Source: Acidimicrobiia bacterium (GTDB lineage Bacteria; Actinomycetota; Acidimicrobiia; IMCC26256; JAGPDB01). From it: a stretch of 64,000 nucleotides of DNA. The position numbers and the translations under genes are program-made. Of the stretch, positions 43,706-52,165 are shown one piece after another (within the stretch, counting starts at the first letter, position 1; each line of letters begins with the position of its first letter). The stretch spans positions 186,001-250,000 of the forward strand of contig JAGPDB010000001.1 of NCBI GenBank assembly GCA_018057765.1. Reading direction: 5' to 3'. The notes beneath the pieces were generated by a model. The model made no database searches. It worked only from the letters and a program-made list of their open reading frames with translations, and was not told the origin of the DNA.

Positions 43706-44968
43706 ATGCCAAATATTTACGACTGCGCCCTTGTATATAGCCCACATCTCTGGGTTGAAAAGTTCCATAGGCATTGTACGAATACTGGTCAACTAAAAAT
43801 AAGATCATTCATATATGATTCAACAGTATTATTTTCAGATGAATATGATGTTGTTATAGTATCTGATAGCTGGCCTGCCTTAAGTCGAGCTCTCGTTGAA
43901 AAAATTCAAAAACGTAATGCAAAGGTTATTGGTTTATGCGAAGCAAATGATGATTCCAGAGAATTTTTAAGTTCTGTTGGTGTAGATGGAATTATTGATT
44001 CAACCAATGATGCGAAGTCTATTTGCGATGAGATCATCAAGTTGCTCGATACATTAAAAGTCTCTGAAAAAGTATTAATAGATAATGAATCCTATAGAGA
44101 AATCAAAACATTAGACATATTGGTAGATGGTCCAACAGATAATTGTTCAAGTAGAAAATGTTCTAATATATCAACAGTTATTGGTACAGGTGGAACAGGC
44201 TGTACCGAGCTAGGGATAGTATTAGCTAGTCGTTTAATCGATTCATTAATGATTGATATGGATTTTGAACATCCATCTTTAGCTCCAAGAACAAATTTAG
44301 ATATTGAACCACATATAATCGATGCTATTGAGACTGCTCAAAACAACAAAGAAAATTTTTTAGCTTGTATAAAACAAACAAATAAATTTTCTGCAATAGT
44401 TGGTTTGACACATGCTTCATTAGCAACAGATATAAGAGACTACGAGATGCAGGTTTTGCTTGATGAAGCAAGAGTACATTTTTCAAATATAATTCTTGAT
44501 TGTGGATCAATATCACAACATTCTTCGTTTTACTATCTTTATGAGACTATTTTTTCAGAAAGCAATTCATTTATTATCATTGGCGATTGTTCACCGCATG
44601 GAATTATCAGAATATTAGAAACTTTGGTAATCGTAGTTGATTTTATTAATACAAAAGATACAGATAATTCAAATAATATTATTGAAATCATAATTAATAA
44701 AACAATTCAAGATAAGAATCTCCAAAGACAAATTGAGGATGAAATTAAATTCTGTTCTAATAAAGTAAATATTACTTTCATAGCTGAAAATCAGGAAATA
44801 CATAAATCAGTATGGCTAGGCAACATCAATTACCCAAAAAAATGGTTGAATAGTTTTAACGATATTCTATATCGACTTAATGAAGTTTCTAAATCAAGTA
44901 ATTTACTTAATGAAAATGAATTAGCTGATTTAATGGACAATCAAAAAATTACTGTGGTTGATTCCTAA
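43706..44968 (+). CDS. TadZ/CpaE-like ATPase homologue with degenerate Walker A
   Basis: The 420-aa protein has an N-terminal receiver-like domain (about residues 1-110; DVVIVSDSWPALSRALVEKIQKR) and a MinD/ParA-like C-terminal domain (STVIGTGGTGCTELGIVLASR, then LMIDMDFEHPSL, ILDCGSIS). The P-loop region at about residues 159-169 reads GTGGTGCTE, so both lysines of the deviant Walker A (KGGxGKT) are missing. It is likely a non-hydrolysing or polar-localising factor for the Tad machine. TAATG overlaps the next start. Confidence 0.85.
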   Translation: MPNIYDCALVYSPHLWVEKFHRHCTNTGQLKIRSFIYDSTVLFSDEYDVVIVSDSWPALSRALVEKIQKRNAKVIGLCEANDDSREFLSSVGVDGIIDSTNDAKSICDEIIKLLDTLKVSEKVLIDNESYREIKTLDILVDGPTDNCSSRKCSNISTVIGTGGTGCTELGIVLASRLIDSLMIDMDFEHPSLAPRTNLDIEPHIIDAIETAQNNKENFLACIKQTNKFSAIVGLTHASLATDIRDYEMQVLLDEARVHFSNIILDCGSISQHSSFYYLYETIFSESNSFIIIGDCSPHGIIRILETLVIVVDFINTKDTDNSNNIIEIIINKTIQDKNLQRQIEDEIKFCSNKVNITFIAENQEIHKSVWLGNINYPKKWLNSFNDILYRLNEVSKSSNLLNENELADLMDNQKITVVDS

Positions 44969-46335
44969 TGAACGAAAGATTAACAACAATTAACCATGAT
45001 GATAAATCCTTAAAGATTCCTGTAAATATTAATATAGTAGAAAATACAGAAATCGATATGTACGATCGACTTAGACACAGTGTAATGATAATTGCTGATA
45101 AAAGCAGACTCGATCCTATACATAATCAAAATGAACTTTTAGAAGTAATAAAGAATGTAGTTAACCAAGAAATATCTAATAATGCAATCGCTGGCATATC
45201 GAGTATTATTGATTTTGAAACTACAACAAATCGATTATCGAATTCTATTTTTGGATATGGGCCTTTACATTCGTTATTAGCCAGAAACGATATTGAAGAA
45301 ATATTCATAGAAGGTGAGAGAGTTAGCTATATAGATTCGAGCGGTTTTCTAAGAGGTTTAAACGAGCCTACCACTGCATCCGAGAACCGTCATATAATTG
45401 AACGACTTTTATCCGATACAGACAGAACATTAACTGTAAAAGCTCCACTTACTCAAGCTCGTGTATTAAATGGAACAGCCAGATTAACAGCATCTATCCC
45501 ACCAGTTAGCGACAAACTGAGTGCTACGTTACGAAAATATATTGTAAAAAATATTTCACTACACGATTTAACAAAAAGGAATGCTCTTTCAGAGGAATCA
45601 GCTGGCTTCTTACATGCATTGATGCAAACTAGATCAAGAATTGTAATATCTGGTGAACCTGGGGCAGGCAAAACTACTTTACTAAGCTCAATGTTGTCTA
45701 GCGCTCCCCCTCAACATTGTATTAGGTGTTGTGAAGAAATCAGAGAGATTGCAGTTAATTTTACACATGGTGGATATTACGAAGTTAGACCTCAAGGTAT
45801 TGACGGCACTGGAGAGATATCTTTACGTGATCTTGTAAAATTCTCACTTGCAATGAGACCTGACAGAATTGTTTGCGGAGAAGTAAGAGGTGCAGAAGCA
45901 TTCGAGCTTTCTCGTGCAGTTAACTCAGGTTGCGGTTTCGCATGTACTGTTCATTCTAATAATGCAGTTGAAGGATTAGAAGCACTCGTTAACGCATCAT
46001 TGATGGCTGGCGAAAACGTTAGTGAAAATATCATGCGTAAAATATTTTCTTCAGCGATTGATGTGGTGGTCCATGTAGATAGAGAAGAAAATGCTTCTAT
46101 TTCTGATGGTCTTATGAGAGGAGTAACAGAAATTATTGCTGTTGAATCAAGCATTAGTGACAGCTTTACAACTACAACTTTGTTTTCAAGAAAGACTTTA
46201 CAAGAACAGTTGAAATTTTCAGGTACAATTCCAGATAGATTGATATCGCGTATTGAAAAATCGCTTCCTAGTGAAGTAACATTGAACAAAATCTGTACTG
46301 GTGAAATCAAATATTTACAAAGTAGATACTCATGA
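44968..46335 (+). CDS. tadA: TadA/CpaF secretion ATPase
   Basis: The 455-aa type II/IV secretion ATPase powers Flp pilin export. It contains Walker A SGEPGAGKTTLLSS, the Asp/Walker B region RPDRIVCGEVRGAEAF and the His box TVHSNNAVEGLEALV. An N-terminal domain with GPLHSLLARNDIEEIFIEG precedes the core, as in CpaF. Its ATG overlaps the TadZ-like stop and its stop overlaps the TadB start. Confidence 0.96.
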   Translation: MNERLTTINHDDKSLKIPVNINIVENTEIDMYDRLRHSVMIIADKSRLDPIHNQNELLEVIKNVVNQEISNNAIAGISSIIDFETTTNRLSNSIFGYGPLHSLLARNDIEEIFIEGERVSYIDSSGFLRGLNEPTTASENRHIIERLLSDTDRTLTVKAPLTQARVLNGTARLTASIPPVSDKLSATLRKYIVKNISLHDLTKRNALSEESAGFLHALMQTRSRIVISGEPGAGKTTLLSSMLSSAPPQHCIRCCEEIREIAVNFTHGGYYEVRPQGIDGTGEISLRDLVKFSLAMRPDRIVCGEVRGAEAFELSRAVNSGCGFACTVHSNNAVEGLEALVNASLMAGENVSENIMRKIFSSAIDVVVHVDREENASISDGLMRGVTEIIAVESSISDSFTTTTLFSRKTLQEQLKFSGTIPDRLISRIEKSLPSEVTLNKICTGEIKYLQSRYS

Positions 46336-47231
46336 TTTTTTTCTTATGTTTTCTATCGGCAATCCTAGTTTCGACTTTTGTGATTCAAATAATGACACGA
46401 TTATTTTCAATTAAACTATATAAAAAAAGAGAAGTTAAAACCCAATCTAAATTTCTTCTAAAGCGTGCTAATTGGCTTTCCCAAGCTGGTTTAAAAATGA
46501 CACCGCAACAATATTTGTTGATGACGCTAGGAAGCATATTATCAACTTTTATAATCATCATATTATTCTCAAAAACACCACTTGTAGCTATAGTACCATC
46601 GCTAGCTGCAGGTGGACTTCCTTACATGTCTATATCCAAGAAACGTAATTCCAGAATGAGGGAGCTATCTATTTCGTGGCCGGATGCACTACGTGATATA
46701 AGTGCAACACTAAGTTCTGGCCATCCACTTTCATTCGCACTTTCTACTCTAGCGACTACAGGACCAGATGCCTTAAAACCATATATGAAAAGATTTTCTA
46801 CTCTAGAAATAACTATGGGTTTTTCGCCAGCATTAGTAACCATTCGAGAAGAGATGTGTGATGCTACAACTGACCGTATAGTAGAAGTTCTTATTGTTGC
46901 TAATGAAAGAGGCGGAAAGATCATACGAGAGATAATTGATAATCTAATAGAATCAACATCAGAGGATATTGCTTTAGCCGACTCTATGCAATCTGAGTCT
47001 CTAGAAATGAAAATTAATTCTCGCGCTGTTGTCGTATTACCTTGGTGTGTTTTAATTTTACTTACTTTAAGTGGTGGAGTTTTCCGTGCATTTTATTCAT
47101 CGAAAACAGGTGCTGTAGTCATTGGCATAGGTGTGATCTTAAGTGCAGTGGGTATTTACATTCTTAGTAGATTTTCACGTGTTGATGTGGAGCCACGCGT
47201 ATTCGCATCTATTGGAGAGTTGACAATATGA
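46332..47231 (+). CDS. tadB: TadB-like inner-membrane platform protein
   Basis: The 299-aa protein has a type II secretion F domain, with helices at the N-terminus (residues 1-20), at about 60-95, and two near the C-terminus (about 230-285). The cytoplasmic core reads WPDALRDISATLSSGHPLSFALSTLA..GPDALKPYM, characteristic of TadB. With TadC it forms the membrane base of the pilus machine. ATGA overlaps join it to both neighbours. Confidence 0.93.
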   Translation: MIFFLCFLSAILVSTFVIQIMTRLFSIKLYKKREVKTQSKFLLKRANWLSQAGLKMTPQQYLLMTLGSILSTFIIIILFSKTPLVAIVPSLAAGGLPYMSISKKRNSRMRELSISWPDALRDISATLSSGHPLSFALSTLATTGPDALKPYMKRFSTLEITMGFSPALVTIREEMCDATTDRIVEVLIVANERGGKIIREIIDNLIESTSEDIALADSMQSESLEMKINSRAVVVLPWCVLILLTLSGGVFRAFYSSKTGAVVIGIGVILSAVGIYILSRFSRVDVEPRVFASIGELTI

Positions 47232-48157
47232 ATATACTTATAATCTCGACTCTTAGCATGATATTTTTCTCTTCATTGGCATTTATACTTCATAGACCAA
47301 TGCCTAAAATAGCCAAAAGGTTAGCTCCCTATAACAACGTAGTTAGAGTGCGTTTAAATACTACAGCTAATAAATATATTGTGAAAGAAAATACTCAGTT
47401 GGTTTCTTTACCTATTGCTTTAGAATTCTTTAAACCTATGTACGAATGGTTTTTAAACATCGTTGCTAAATTATCATTTTTAGGTGACGAAAATACTGCG
47501 AATCTTCGTTTACGTCAAGCAGGCTTTGAAGGTGATTTAGTAAAATATAGATTTGTACTAGCTAAACGTGCACTCACAGGGATCGGCATTGGATTACTAT
47601 TTGGGGCAGGACTCGCCAATGGCTTCGCATTAATATTCTTCCCATGCTTGTTTGGGTTTGTGATTCTTTCTAAATCTCGTGGATATATCGACAGACAAAT
47701 TTCTATACGCTGCGCAACTATTAGGTTTGAACTTTATACTATTGACCAACTTCTAGCATTGCATATTCGCACAGGTTCTGGCGTTGTTCAATCTTTACAA
47801 AATATAGCCACTCGTACTAAAGGTATAATTTCAAATGATATCGATGAAGTTTTATCACGAATTCGTACTGGTGTTTCAATAGATGAATCATTGTATATAG
47901 CAGCACGTACGACACCTGAGCCACATGCCTGTCGAACATATAAACTATTAGCTGCTGCTAGTCATCGTGGTATTGACTTAACCGGCGGACTTTTAGATTT
48001 AGCTAAAGATCTTCGACGCACTTTGCGTGAAGATATAAAGACAACTAGTGCAAAAAGAAGAGCAGCAATGCTTTTGCCAACAATTGGAATCCTAGCCCCT
48101 ATCATGTTGCTCTTCGTTGCTGCGCCTATACCCTCAATCGTCCTAGGTGGAAACTAA
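47228..48157 (+). CDS. tadC: TadC-like inner-membrane platform protein
   Basis: The 309-aa protein has a T2SSF domain of the TadC type: FELYTIDQLLALHIRTGSGVVQSLQNIATRTKG, then a second half LLAAASHRGIDLTGGLLDLAKDLR..KTTSAKRRAAMLLPTIGILAPIMLLFV. It pairs with TadB. It starts in an ATGA overlap and is followed after 24 bp by the Flp pilin. Confidence 0.93.
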   Translation: MNILIISTLSMIFFSSLAFILHRPMPKIAKRLAPYNNVVRVRLNTTANKYIVKENTQLVSLPIALEFFKPMYEWFLNIVAKLSFLGDENTANLRLRQAGFEGDLVKYRFVLAKRALTGIGIGLLFGAGLANGFALIFFPCLFGFVILSKSRGYIDRQISIRCATIRFELYTIDQLLALHIRTGSGVVQSLQNIATRTKGIISNDIDEVLSRIRTGVSIDESLYIAARTTPEPHACRTYKLLAAASHRGIDLTGGLLDLAKDLRRTLREDIKTTSAKRRAAMLLPTIGILAPIMLLFVAAPIPSIVLGGN

Positions 48158-48181
48158 TTAGTAGATATAAGAAAGGAAAAA

Positions 48182-48358
48182 ATGGATAATATAAGTAATG
48201 ATATATCGGATTCGTTTAAAGATGAATCCGGAATGACTACTGCAGAATTATTAGGCAATGCCGCACTTGCAATAGCTGCACTTGTCGGTATATGGCTTTT
48301 ACTACAGCAAATTGGTGTTGACGTAATGGGTTTTATCAGGAACCAAATAGGTATTTAG
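48182..48358 (+). CDS. Flp-type pilin (58 aa)
   Basis: The ATG follows AAGAAAGGAAAAA. The 58-residue product has a 17-residue hydrophilic leader, a prepilin site G-MTTAE (Gly18; Glu at +5 of the mature protein) and then one hydrophobic helix (ELLGNAALAIAALVGIWLLL). This matches Flp/DUF4244-like pilins of actinobacteria. Cleavage by a prepilin peptidase (not in this window) would give a mature pilin of about 40 residues, forming the shaft. Position between TadC and TadE-like genes supports it. It is too short for common ORF cut-offs. Confidence 0.88.
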   Translation: MDNISNDISDSFKDESGMTTAELLGNAALAIAALVGIWLLLQQIGVDVMGFIRNQIGI

Positions 48359-48364
48359 TGTCAA

Positions 48365-48805
48365 ATGATGTTGAATAGATTTAATTTCTATATGAAAAGA
48401 AAAAAAGATATTAGTCAAGAAGGCATGACAACCATAAGCTACGTTTTGGCATCTGCTTTATCTCTTGTCATAATTTCTTGGGCTGTTGTATTTGTCGTTT
48501 TTTCTTATACCCGTGCTTCGATTCGAGGTGCTTCAGAGCGTGCATCTCGCGCTGGTATTGTTGAATATTCTCTAAGTAAAGATCCAATTCTGGCCATTAA
48601 GGCTTGTACAGAAGCTTATACGTCAGATATCGATCAAGCTATTAAAGGCGAAATTAGAAATGATCTATATTTTCATTGTGAAATTCAGGGAAATGATATA
48701 CATGTCATTTCTACAACTTCTGTTCGTTCACTTTCGGCTTTATTCCCTAATCTAATTGTAAACGAAAATACATTTAGAACTTTTGAAAAGGTTCCTTCGA
48801 CATGA
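48365..48805 (+). CDS. TadE-like pseudopilin 1
   Basis: The 146-aa protein has a basic leader, then EGMTTISYVLASALSLVIISWAVVFVVF with a processing-like Gly-Met, and a soluble domain with a Cys pair (KACTEAY, YFHCEIQ). The +5 position is Ser, not Glu, which departs from standard prepilin sites. TadE-like proteins are minor pilins. ATG ATG at 48365 gives two possible starts. The stop overlaps the next ATG (ATGA). Confidence 0.78.
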   Translation: MMLNRFNFYMKRKKDISQEGMTTISYVLASALSLVIISWAVVFVVFSYTRASIRGASERASRAGIVEYSLSKDPILAIKACTEAYTSDIDQAIKGEIRNDLYFHCEIQGNDIHVISTTSVRSLSALFPNLIVNENTFRTFEKVPST

Positions 48806-49263
48806 AACCATTAAAATCATTTAAATCAAAAAAACAAAGTGGATATGTTGCATTAGAATTCGCTTTAGCTATGGGACTACTAGTTATTCCCACAATGATG
48901 CTAGTTTTACAAATACCAAATTTCTTAGAGAAACGAGATCGACTAGATGCCATTGTTTCAACTATTGCCCAAAGTTGCGCTAATGATGCAGACACGATCA
49001 ATGAAGGCAGAAATATTGCAACAGACTTAGCTACTCGCGAACTTTCATTTAGTACAATTTTTCATCAATCCAAACTAAAATCTGCACGTTGTATTTATGA
49101 TGCAGGCTCGGTAGAACCGAATACTAGAGTCACTGCATATATCGATCTAGAAGTGCCAAGTGCAATACTTCCGGGTATACCCGGCCTTAATGGGAATACA
49201 ATATGGACGTATCATGTACAACATAGTGTAATTATTCCACCATACAGAAGTAAGGAAGAATAA
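48802..49263 (+). CDS. TadE/TadG-like pseudopilin 2
   Basis: The 153-aa protein has QSGYVALEFALAMGLLVIPTMMLVL: Gly followed by YVALE, so Glu is at +5 and the prepilin site is intact. The soluble part has Cys in AQSCANDAD and ARCIYDA. It probably forms part of the minor pilin complex. The gene starts inside an ATGA overlap with the previous gene and has 2 bp to the next. Confidence 0.82.
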   Translation: MKPLKSFKSKKQSGYVALEFALAMGLLVIPTMMLVLQIPNFLEKRDRLDAIVSTIAQSCANDADTINEGRNIATDLATRELSFSTIFHQSKLKSARCIYDAGSVEPNTRVTAYIDLEVPSAILPGIPGLNGNTIWTYHVQHSVIIPPYRSKEE

Positions 49264-49265
49264 AT

Positions 49266-49709
49266 ATGCGGTCTTGTAGGATACGGTTTAATGAAAAAGG
49301 CACTTTTACTATCTGGGCAATAGGTTTATGTATAACTCTCTTTATGATTGGTGGTTTTAGTGTAGATCTTTGGCGCGCATTTTCCCAACGTAGAATTCTA
49401 ACTGAGATAGCAGATAGCGCTGCAAGGAGTGGTGCCAATAATATAGATATTGATCAGCGTGTACTTTATGGAAATGTAGTTATTGATTCTAATAAGGCAA
49501 AGCTTTCTGCTAAAGAATCAATCGAAAATAACGTGAGAATAAATAATGTCTATTTAAAAGATATGATTATTACAATAGACCAAGCTTCGAATGAAATAGA
49601 TGTAGAAATAAATTCAAATTATTCTTTTTTTCTTTTAGGATTTTTTCCTGGAGCCAGCGACACTAATATAAAGGCTCATGCACGAGCAAGGCCAGTTGAG
49701 GGACAGTAG
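49266..49709 (+). CDS. TadG-like pilus-assembly protein
   Basis: The 147-aa protein opens NEKGTFTIWAIGLCITLFMIGGFSVDLWRAFSQRRILTEIADSAARSGANNID, the pattern of TadG-like N-termini in actinobacterial Tad loci, where a membrane helix is followed by a DxxRA-type helix and a Ser/Ala-rich ADSAARSGAN block. A Gly precedes TFTIW, so no Glu lies at +5 and classic cleavage is doubtful. It is the last Tad gene; the convergent sigma-like gene ends 22 bp away. Confidence 0.82.
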   Translation: MRSCRIRFNEKGTFTIWAIGLCITLFMIGGFSVDLWRAFSQRRILTEIADSAARSGANNIDIDQRVLYGNVVIDSNKAKLSAKESIENNVRINNVYLKDMIITIDQASNEIDVEINSNYSFFLLGFFPGASDTNIKAHARARPVEGQ

Positions 49710-49731
49710 TTTTTTATAAAATTTAAAAGAT

Positions 49732-50628
49732 TTAACTAGCTTTTGAATTACTACCAGCATCGTCATTAGATCGAGTTGTAGATTGGTCACCATAGTGTGA
49801 ACCCAATTTTTCCAACAATGCTGGGATATGTTTTTTAAGTTGCCGAATGATAGGTCTAGGTGCTCCACGATTTCCATTTACATGATCCATAGCCCAACCA
49901 TATGCCTTGTCGCCTAAGCCTTCTGGTAAAGAATCTAACCAAGCATGAACAATAGAAACATATTCACTATTAACACATTCATCCTCTGGAGAAAATGAAG
50001 TATCAGTTAAGGTATTATCAAAAACTTCATTCCAACATTGTGGAGCAAATTGTTTCTGTAAATCACTCTCCCAATTTATTCGAGCCCCATCTGGTGAAAG
50101 CTTTTTAGCAATTTCACGTTTTTCGACATCTTCAAGCTCACGTCCTAATTTTTGTTGTCGCTCATCAACTTCAGTACGAAAAGAATTTAACATTTTTCTG
50201 TGTCTACGACTTAACCAATCATCATGACGAGCAGATTCAATAGTTGCACCTTCAATACGAAGACGTAGCAATGGCGCAAAAGTCTCTGTACGATTCCAAT
50301 CTAAAGAACGACAAGCTAATAATGCTGATTCATGAACCCGTGATTCAAGTTCACCTAAATCGGCAGACGCTGGAAGATTTCTAGATTTTGTTGCAATAAA
50401 ACGATTCAACCATGAATGTATTGAAAAATATAATTGATCTGAAAGTTTAGATTGTGGTGCCCCAACTAAATATCTTTGTTTCAGAGGCAGTAATACCTGC
50501 GTATGGAATTCAGGCATATAAGGTGATAATAACCGTGATGTTAATCTTCTTTCAATTGATTTGCTAAATGAAAAAGAAATACTTTTATCATTTATTTTCG
50601 ATATATTACCACTTTTTATTGAAGTCAT
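49732..50628 (-). CDS. Diverged FliA/WhiG-like sigma-70 family protein
   Basis: The 298-aa protein has a region-2-like block (about residues 70-145: SWLNRFIATKSRNLPASADLGELE, AC..LDWNRTETFAPLLRLRIEGATIESARHDDWLSRRHR), which follows the order of FliA/WhiG sigma factors (FxxYAxxRIRGAxxDxxRxxDW). A region-3-like helix has ELGRELEDVEKREIAKKL. A region-4-like end has LDSLPEG..NRGAPRPIIRQLKKHIPALLEKL. The first 65 and last 20 residues are unusual. I infer a highly diverged sigma factor, possibly retired into another role. It lies opposite the Tad operon and is divergent from pilin 1. Confidence 0.65.
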   Translation of the reverse strand: MTSIKSGNISKINDKSISFSFSKSIERRLTSRLLSPYMPEFHTQVLLPLKQRYLVGAPQSKLSDQLYFSIHSWLNRFIATKSRNLPASADLGELESRVHESALLACRSLDWNRTETFAPLLRLRIEGATIESARHDDWLSRRHRKMLNSFRTEVDERQQKLGRELEDVEKREIAKKLSPDGARINWESDLQKQFAPQCWNEVFDNTLTDTSFSPEDECVNSEYVSIVHAWLDSLPEGLGDKAYGWAMDHVNGNRGAPRPIIRQLKKHIPALLEKLGSHYGDQSTTRSNDDAGSNSKAS

Positions 50629-50684
50629 TTGGGGGACGTCTTCCTATAAATACTTGAATTACACATCGGTCGGTTGGGTTGAAC

Positions 50685-50785
50685 GGCCTATATAGTCATT
50701 ATGTACTATATAGCGACATTTTACAAGTAGGCCTTTAGGACTATTTACCAGAATCTCATAAAATATCATAGGTAATATGACCTAT
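50685..50785. promoter_or_regulatory. Cluster of inverted repeats between the sigma-like gene and pilin 1
   Basis: Three nested or adjacent palindromes lie in the 264-bp gap: CTATATAGT-8-ACTATATAG (50688-50713, perfect), the outer GGCCTA (50685-50690) with TAGGCC (50728-50733), and ATAGGT-6-ACCTAT (50768-50785). They lie upstream of the sigma-like start (50628) and of pilin 1 (50893), so they are candidate operators or RNA structures for either gene. Confidence 0.5.
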
Positions 50786-50809
50786 CTTTAATTTTTTATA
50801 ACTCTAAAT

Positions 50810-50837
50810 TAAAGAAGTAGATAACTTTTGACGAAAG
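50810..50837 (+). promoter_or_regulatory. FliA/WhiG-like promoter element, pilin 1
   Basis: TAAA (50810-50813), a 16-base spacer and GACGAAAG (50830-50837) resemble the FliA/WhiG consensus TAAA-N15/16-GCCGATAA. The conserved leader of pilin 1 starts at 50845, a sensible distance for the transcript start. This copy matches the -35 well and the -10 less well. Confidence 0.45.
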
Positions 50838-50892
50838 TTAAATCAAACCCCCGTTCTCGAGGGATAACACACATAGACCATAGGAGACCCTA

Positions 50893-51399
50893 ATGAACAT
50901 TAAAAAAAGAATACAAGAAGCATTGACACGTCGTCATAAGAACGAAGATGGTTTCACACTCATCGAGCTCTTAGTTGTTATTTTGATCATTGCAATCTTA
51001 GCTGCAGTAGCTATCTTTGCTTTACTATCATCACTTGACTCAGCAAAGAAATCAAATGCAGCAAGTTTAGTAAGCTCAGCACAAGTCTCTCTTGCAAGTA
51101 TCCAAGCTAGCCAAGGAGTAACAGACTATACAGGCATCACATCAAGTGATTTTACTGACTCTGAAAAAGATATTACATTCACATCAGCAATTCCTGTTGC
51201 ACAAAATAGTAATACCGTTGCAGTAGTAAAAACAGCTGGATCACCAATAATTAACTTGTATGCAGCATCAGATAAATTCTGTTTCAAAGCAACAATGCAA
51301 GCTGGCGTTCAAACTACCTACGGCAAATATAATGTTGACTGTACAACTCTTGCTACAGGTTCCACAGTTGGATCAGACAAAAAAGCAGCCTGGAAATAA
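50893..51399 (+). CDS. Type IV pilin (copy 1)
   Basis: The 168-aa prepilin has a 20-residue basic leader ending in Gly20, followed by FTLIELLVVILIIAILAAVAIF with Glu at +5, so a prepilin peptidase site is complete. A single Cys130/Cys150 pair suggests a disulfide-bounded D-loop. The mature domain is Ser/Ala/Thr-rich. It is a major-pilin candidate of a type IVa or G+-type pilus. The gene has its own promoter and terminator. The leader carries AGGAGACC 5 bases before the ATG. Confidence 0.95.
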   Translation: MNIKKRIQEALTRRHKNEDGFTLIELLVVILIIAILAAVAIFALLSSLDSAKKSNAASLVSSAQVSLASIQASQGVTDYTGITSSDFTDSEKDITFTSAIPVAQNSNTVAVVKTAGSPIINLYAASDKFCFKATMQAGVQTTYGKYNVDCTTLATGSTVGSDKKAAWK

Positions 51400-51425
51400 A
51401 GATACTCAAATATAAAAATACTATC

Positions 51426-51453
51426 AAGACGGACCTTCTAAGGTCCGTCTTTT
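51426..51453 (+). terminator. Rho-independent terminator of pilin 1
   Basis: The arms AAGACGGACCTT (51426-51437) and AAGGTCCGTCTT (51440-51451) pair perfectly around two bases and are followed by a T-run. The identical structure ends pilin 2, so each pilin is likely a separate short message. Confidence 0.93.
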
Positions 51454-51547
51454 TCCATATAAGAAAAGGTAACTTACTGTAGTCTCAGTTATTGGTACAG
51501 ACTTAACGATGAAAAACAAGAAAAACTAGAAAAACTAGAAAAACACT

Positions 51548-51574
51548 CTAGTTAACCAAAACAAGTGACGATAA
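51548..51574 (+). promoter_or_regulatory. FliA/WhiG-like promoter element, pilin 2
   Basis: CTAG (51548-51551), 15 bases and GACGATAA (51567-51574), which matches GCCGATAA in seven of eight positions. It lies 59 bp before the pilin 2 ATG, against 56 for the copy 1 element, and 11 bp before the conserved leader. Confidence 0.5.
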
Positions 51575-51632
51575 AAGAATATATAAACCCCCGTTCTCGA
51601 GGGATAACACACATAGACCATAGGAGACCCTA

Positions 51633-52139
51633 ATGAACATTAAAAAAAGAATACAAGAAGCATTGACACGTCGTCATAAGAACGAAGATGGTTTCACACT
51701 CATCGAGCTCTTAGTTGTTATTTTGATCATTGCAATCTTAGCTGCAGTAGCTATCTTTGCTTTACTATCATCACTTGACTCAGCAAAGAAATCAAATGCA
51801 GCAAGTTTAGTAAGCTCAGCACAAGTCTCTCTTGCAAGTATCCAAGCTAGCCAAGGAGTAACAGACTATACAGGCATCACATCAAGTGATTTTACTGACT
51901 CTGAAAAAGATATTACATTCACATCAGCAATTCCTGTTGCACAAAATAGTAATACCGTTGCAGTAGTAAAAACAGCTGGATCACCAATAATTAACTTGTA
52001 TGCAGCATCAGATAAATTCTGTTTCAAAGCAACAATGCAAGCTGGCGTTCAAACTACCTACGGCAAATATAATGTTGACTGTTCAACTCTTGCTACAGGT
52101 TCCACAGTTGGATCAGACAAAAAAGCAGCCTGGAAATAA
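51633..52139 (+). CDS. Type IV pilin (copy 2)
   Basis: This 168-aa prepilin is identical to copy 1 apart from Ser for Thr at residue 151, next to Cys150. The same leader, Gly20 cleavage site and Cys130/Cys150 pair are present. It could increase pilin dosage or serve as a partner for recombination with copy 1. The upstream 130 bp differ from copy 1, so its regulation may differ. The ribosome site AGGAGACC is the same. Confidence 0.95.
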   Translation: MNIKKRIQEALTRRHKNEDGFTLIELLVVILIIAILAAVAIFALLSSLDSAKKSNAASLVSSAQVSLASIQASQGVTDYTGITSSDFTDSEKDITFTSAIPVAQNSNTVAVVKTAGSPIINLYAASDKFCFKATMQAGVQTTYGKYNVDCSTLATGSTVGSDKKAAWK

Positions 52140-52165
52140 AGATACTCAAATATAAAAATACTATC

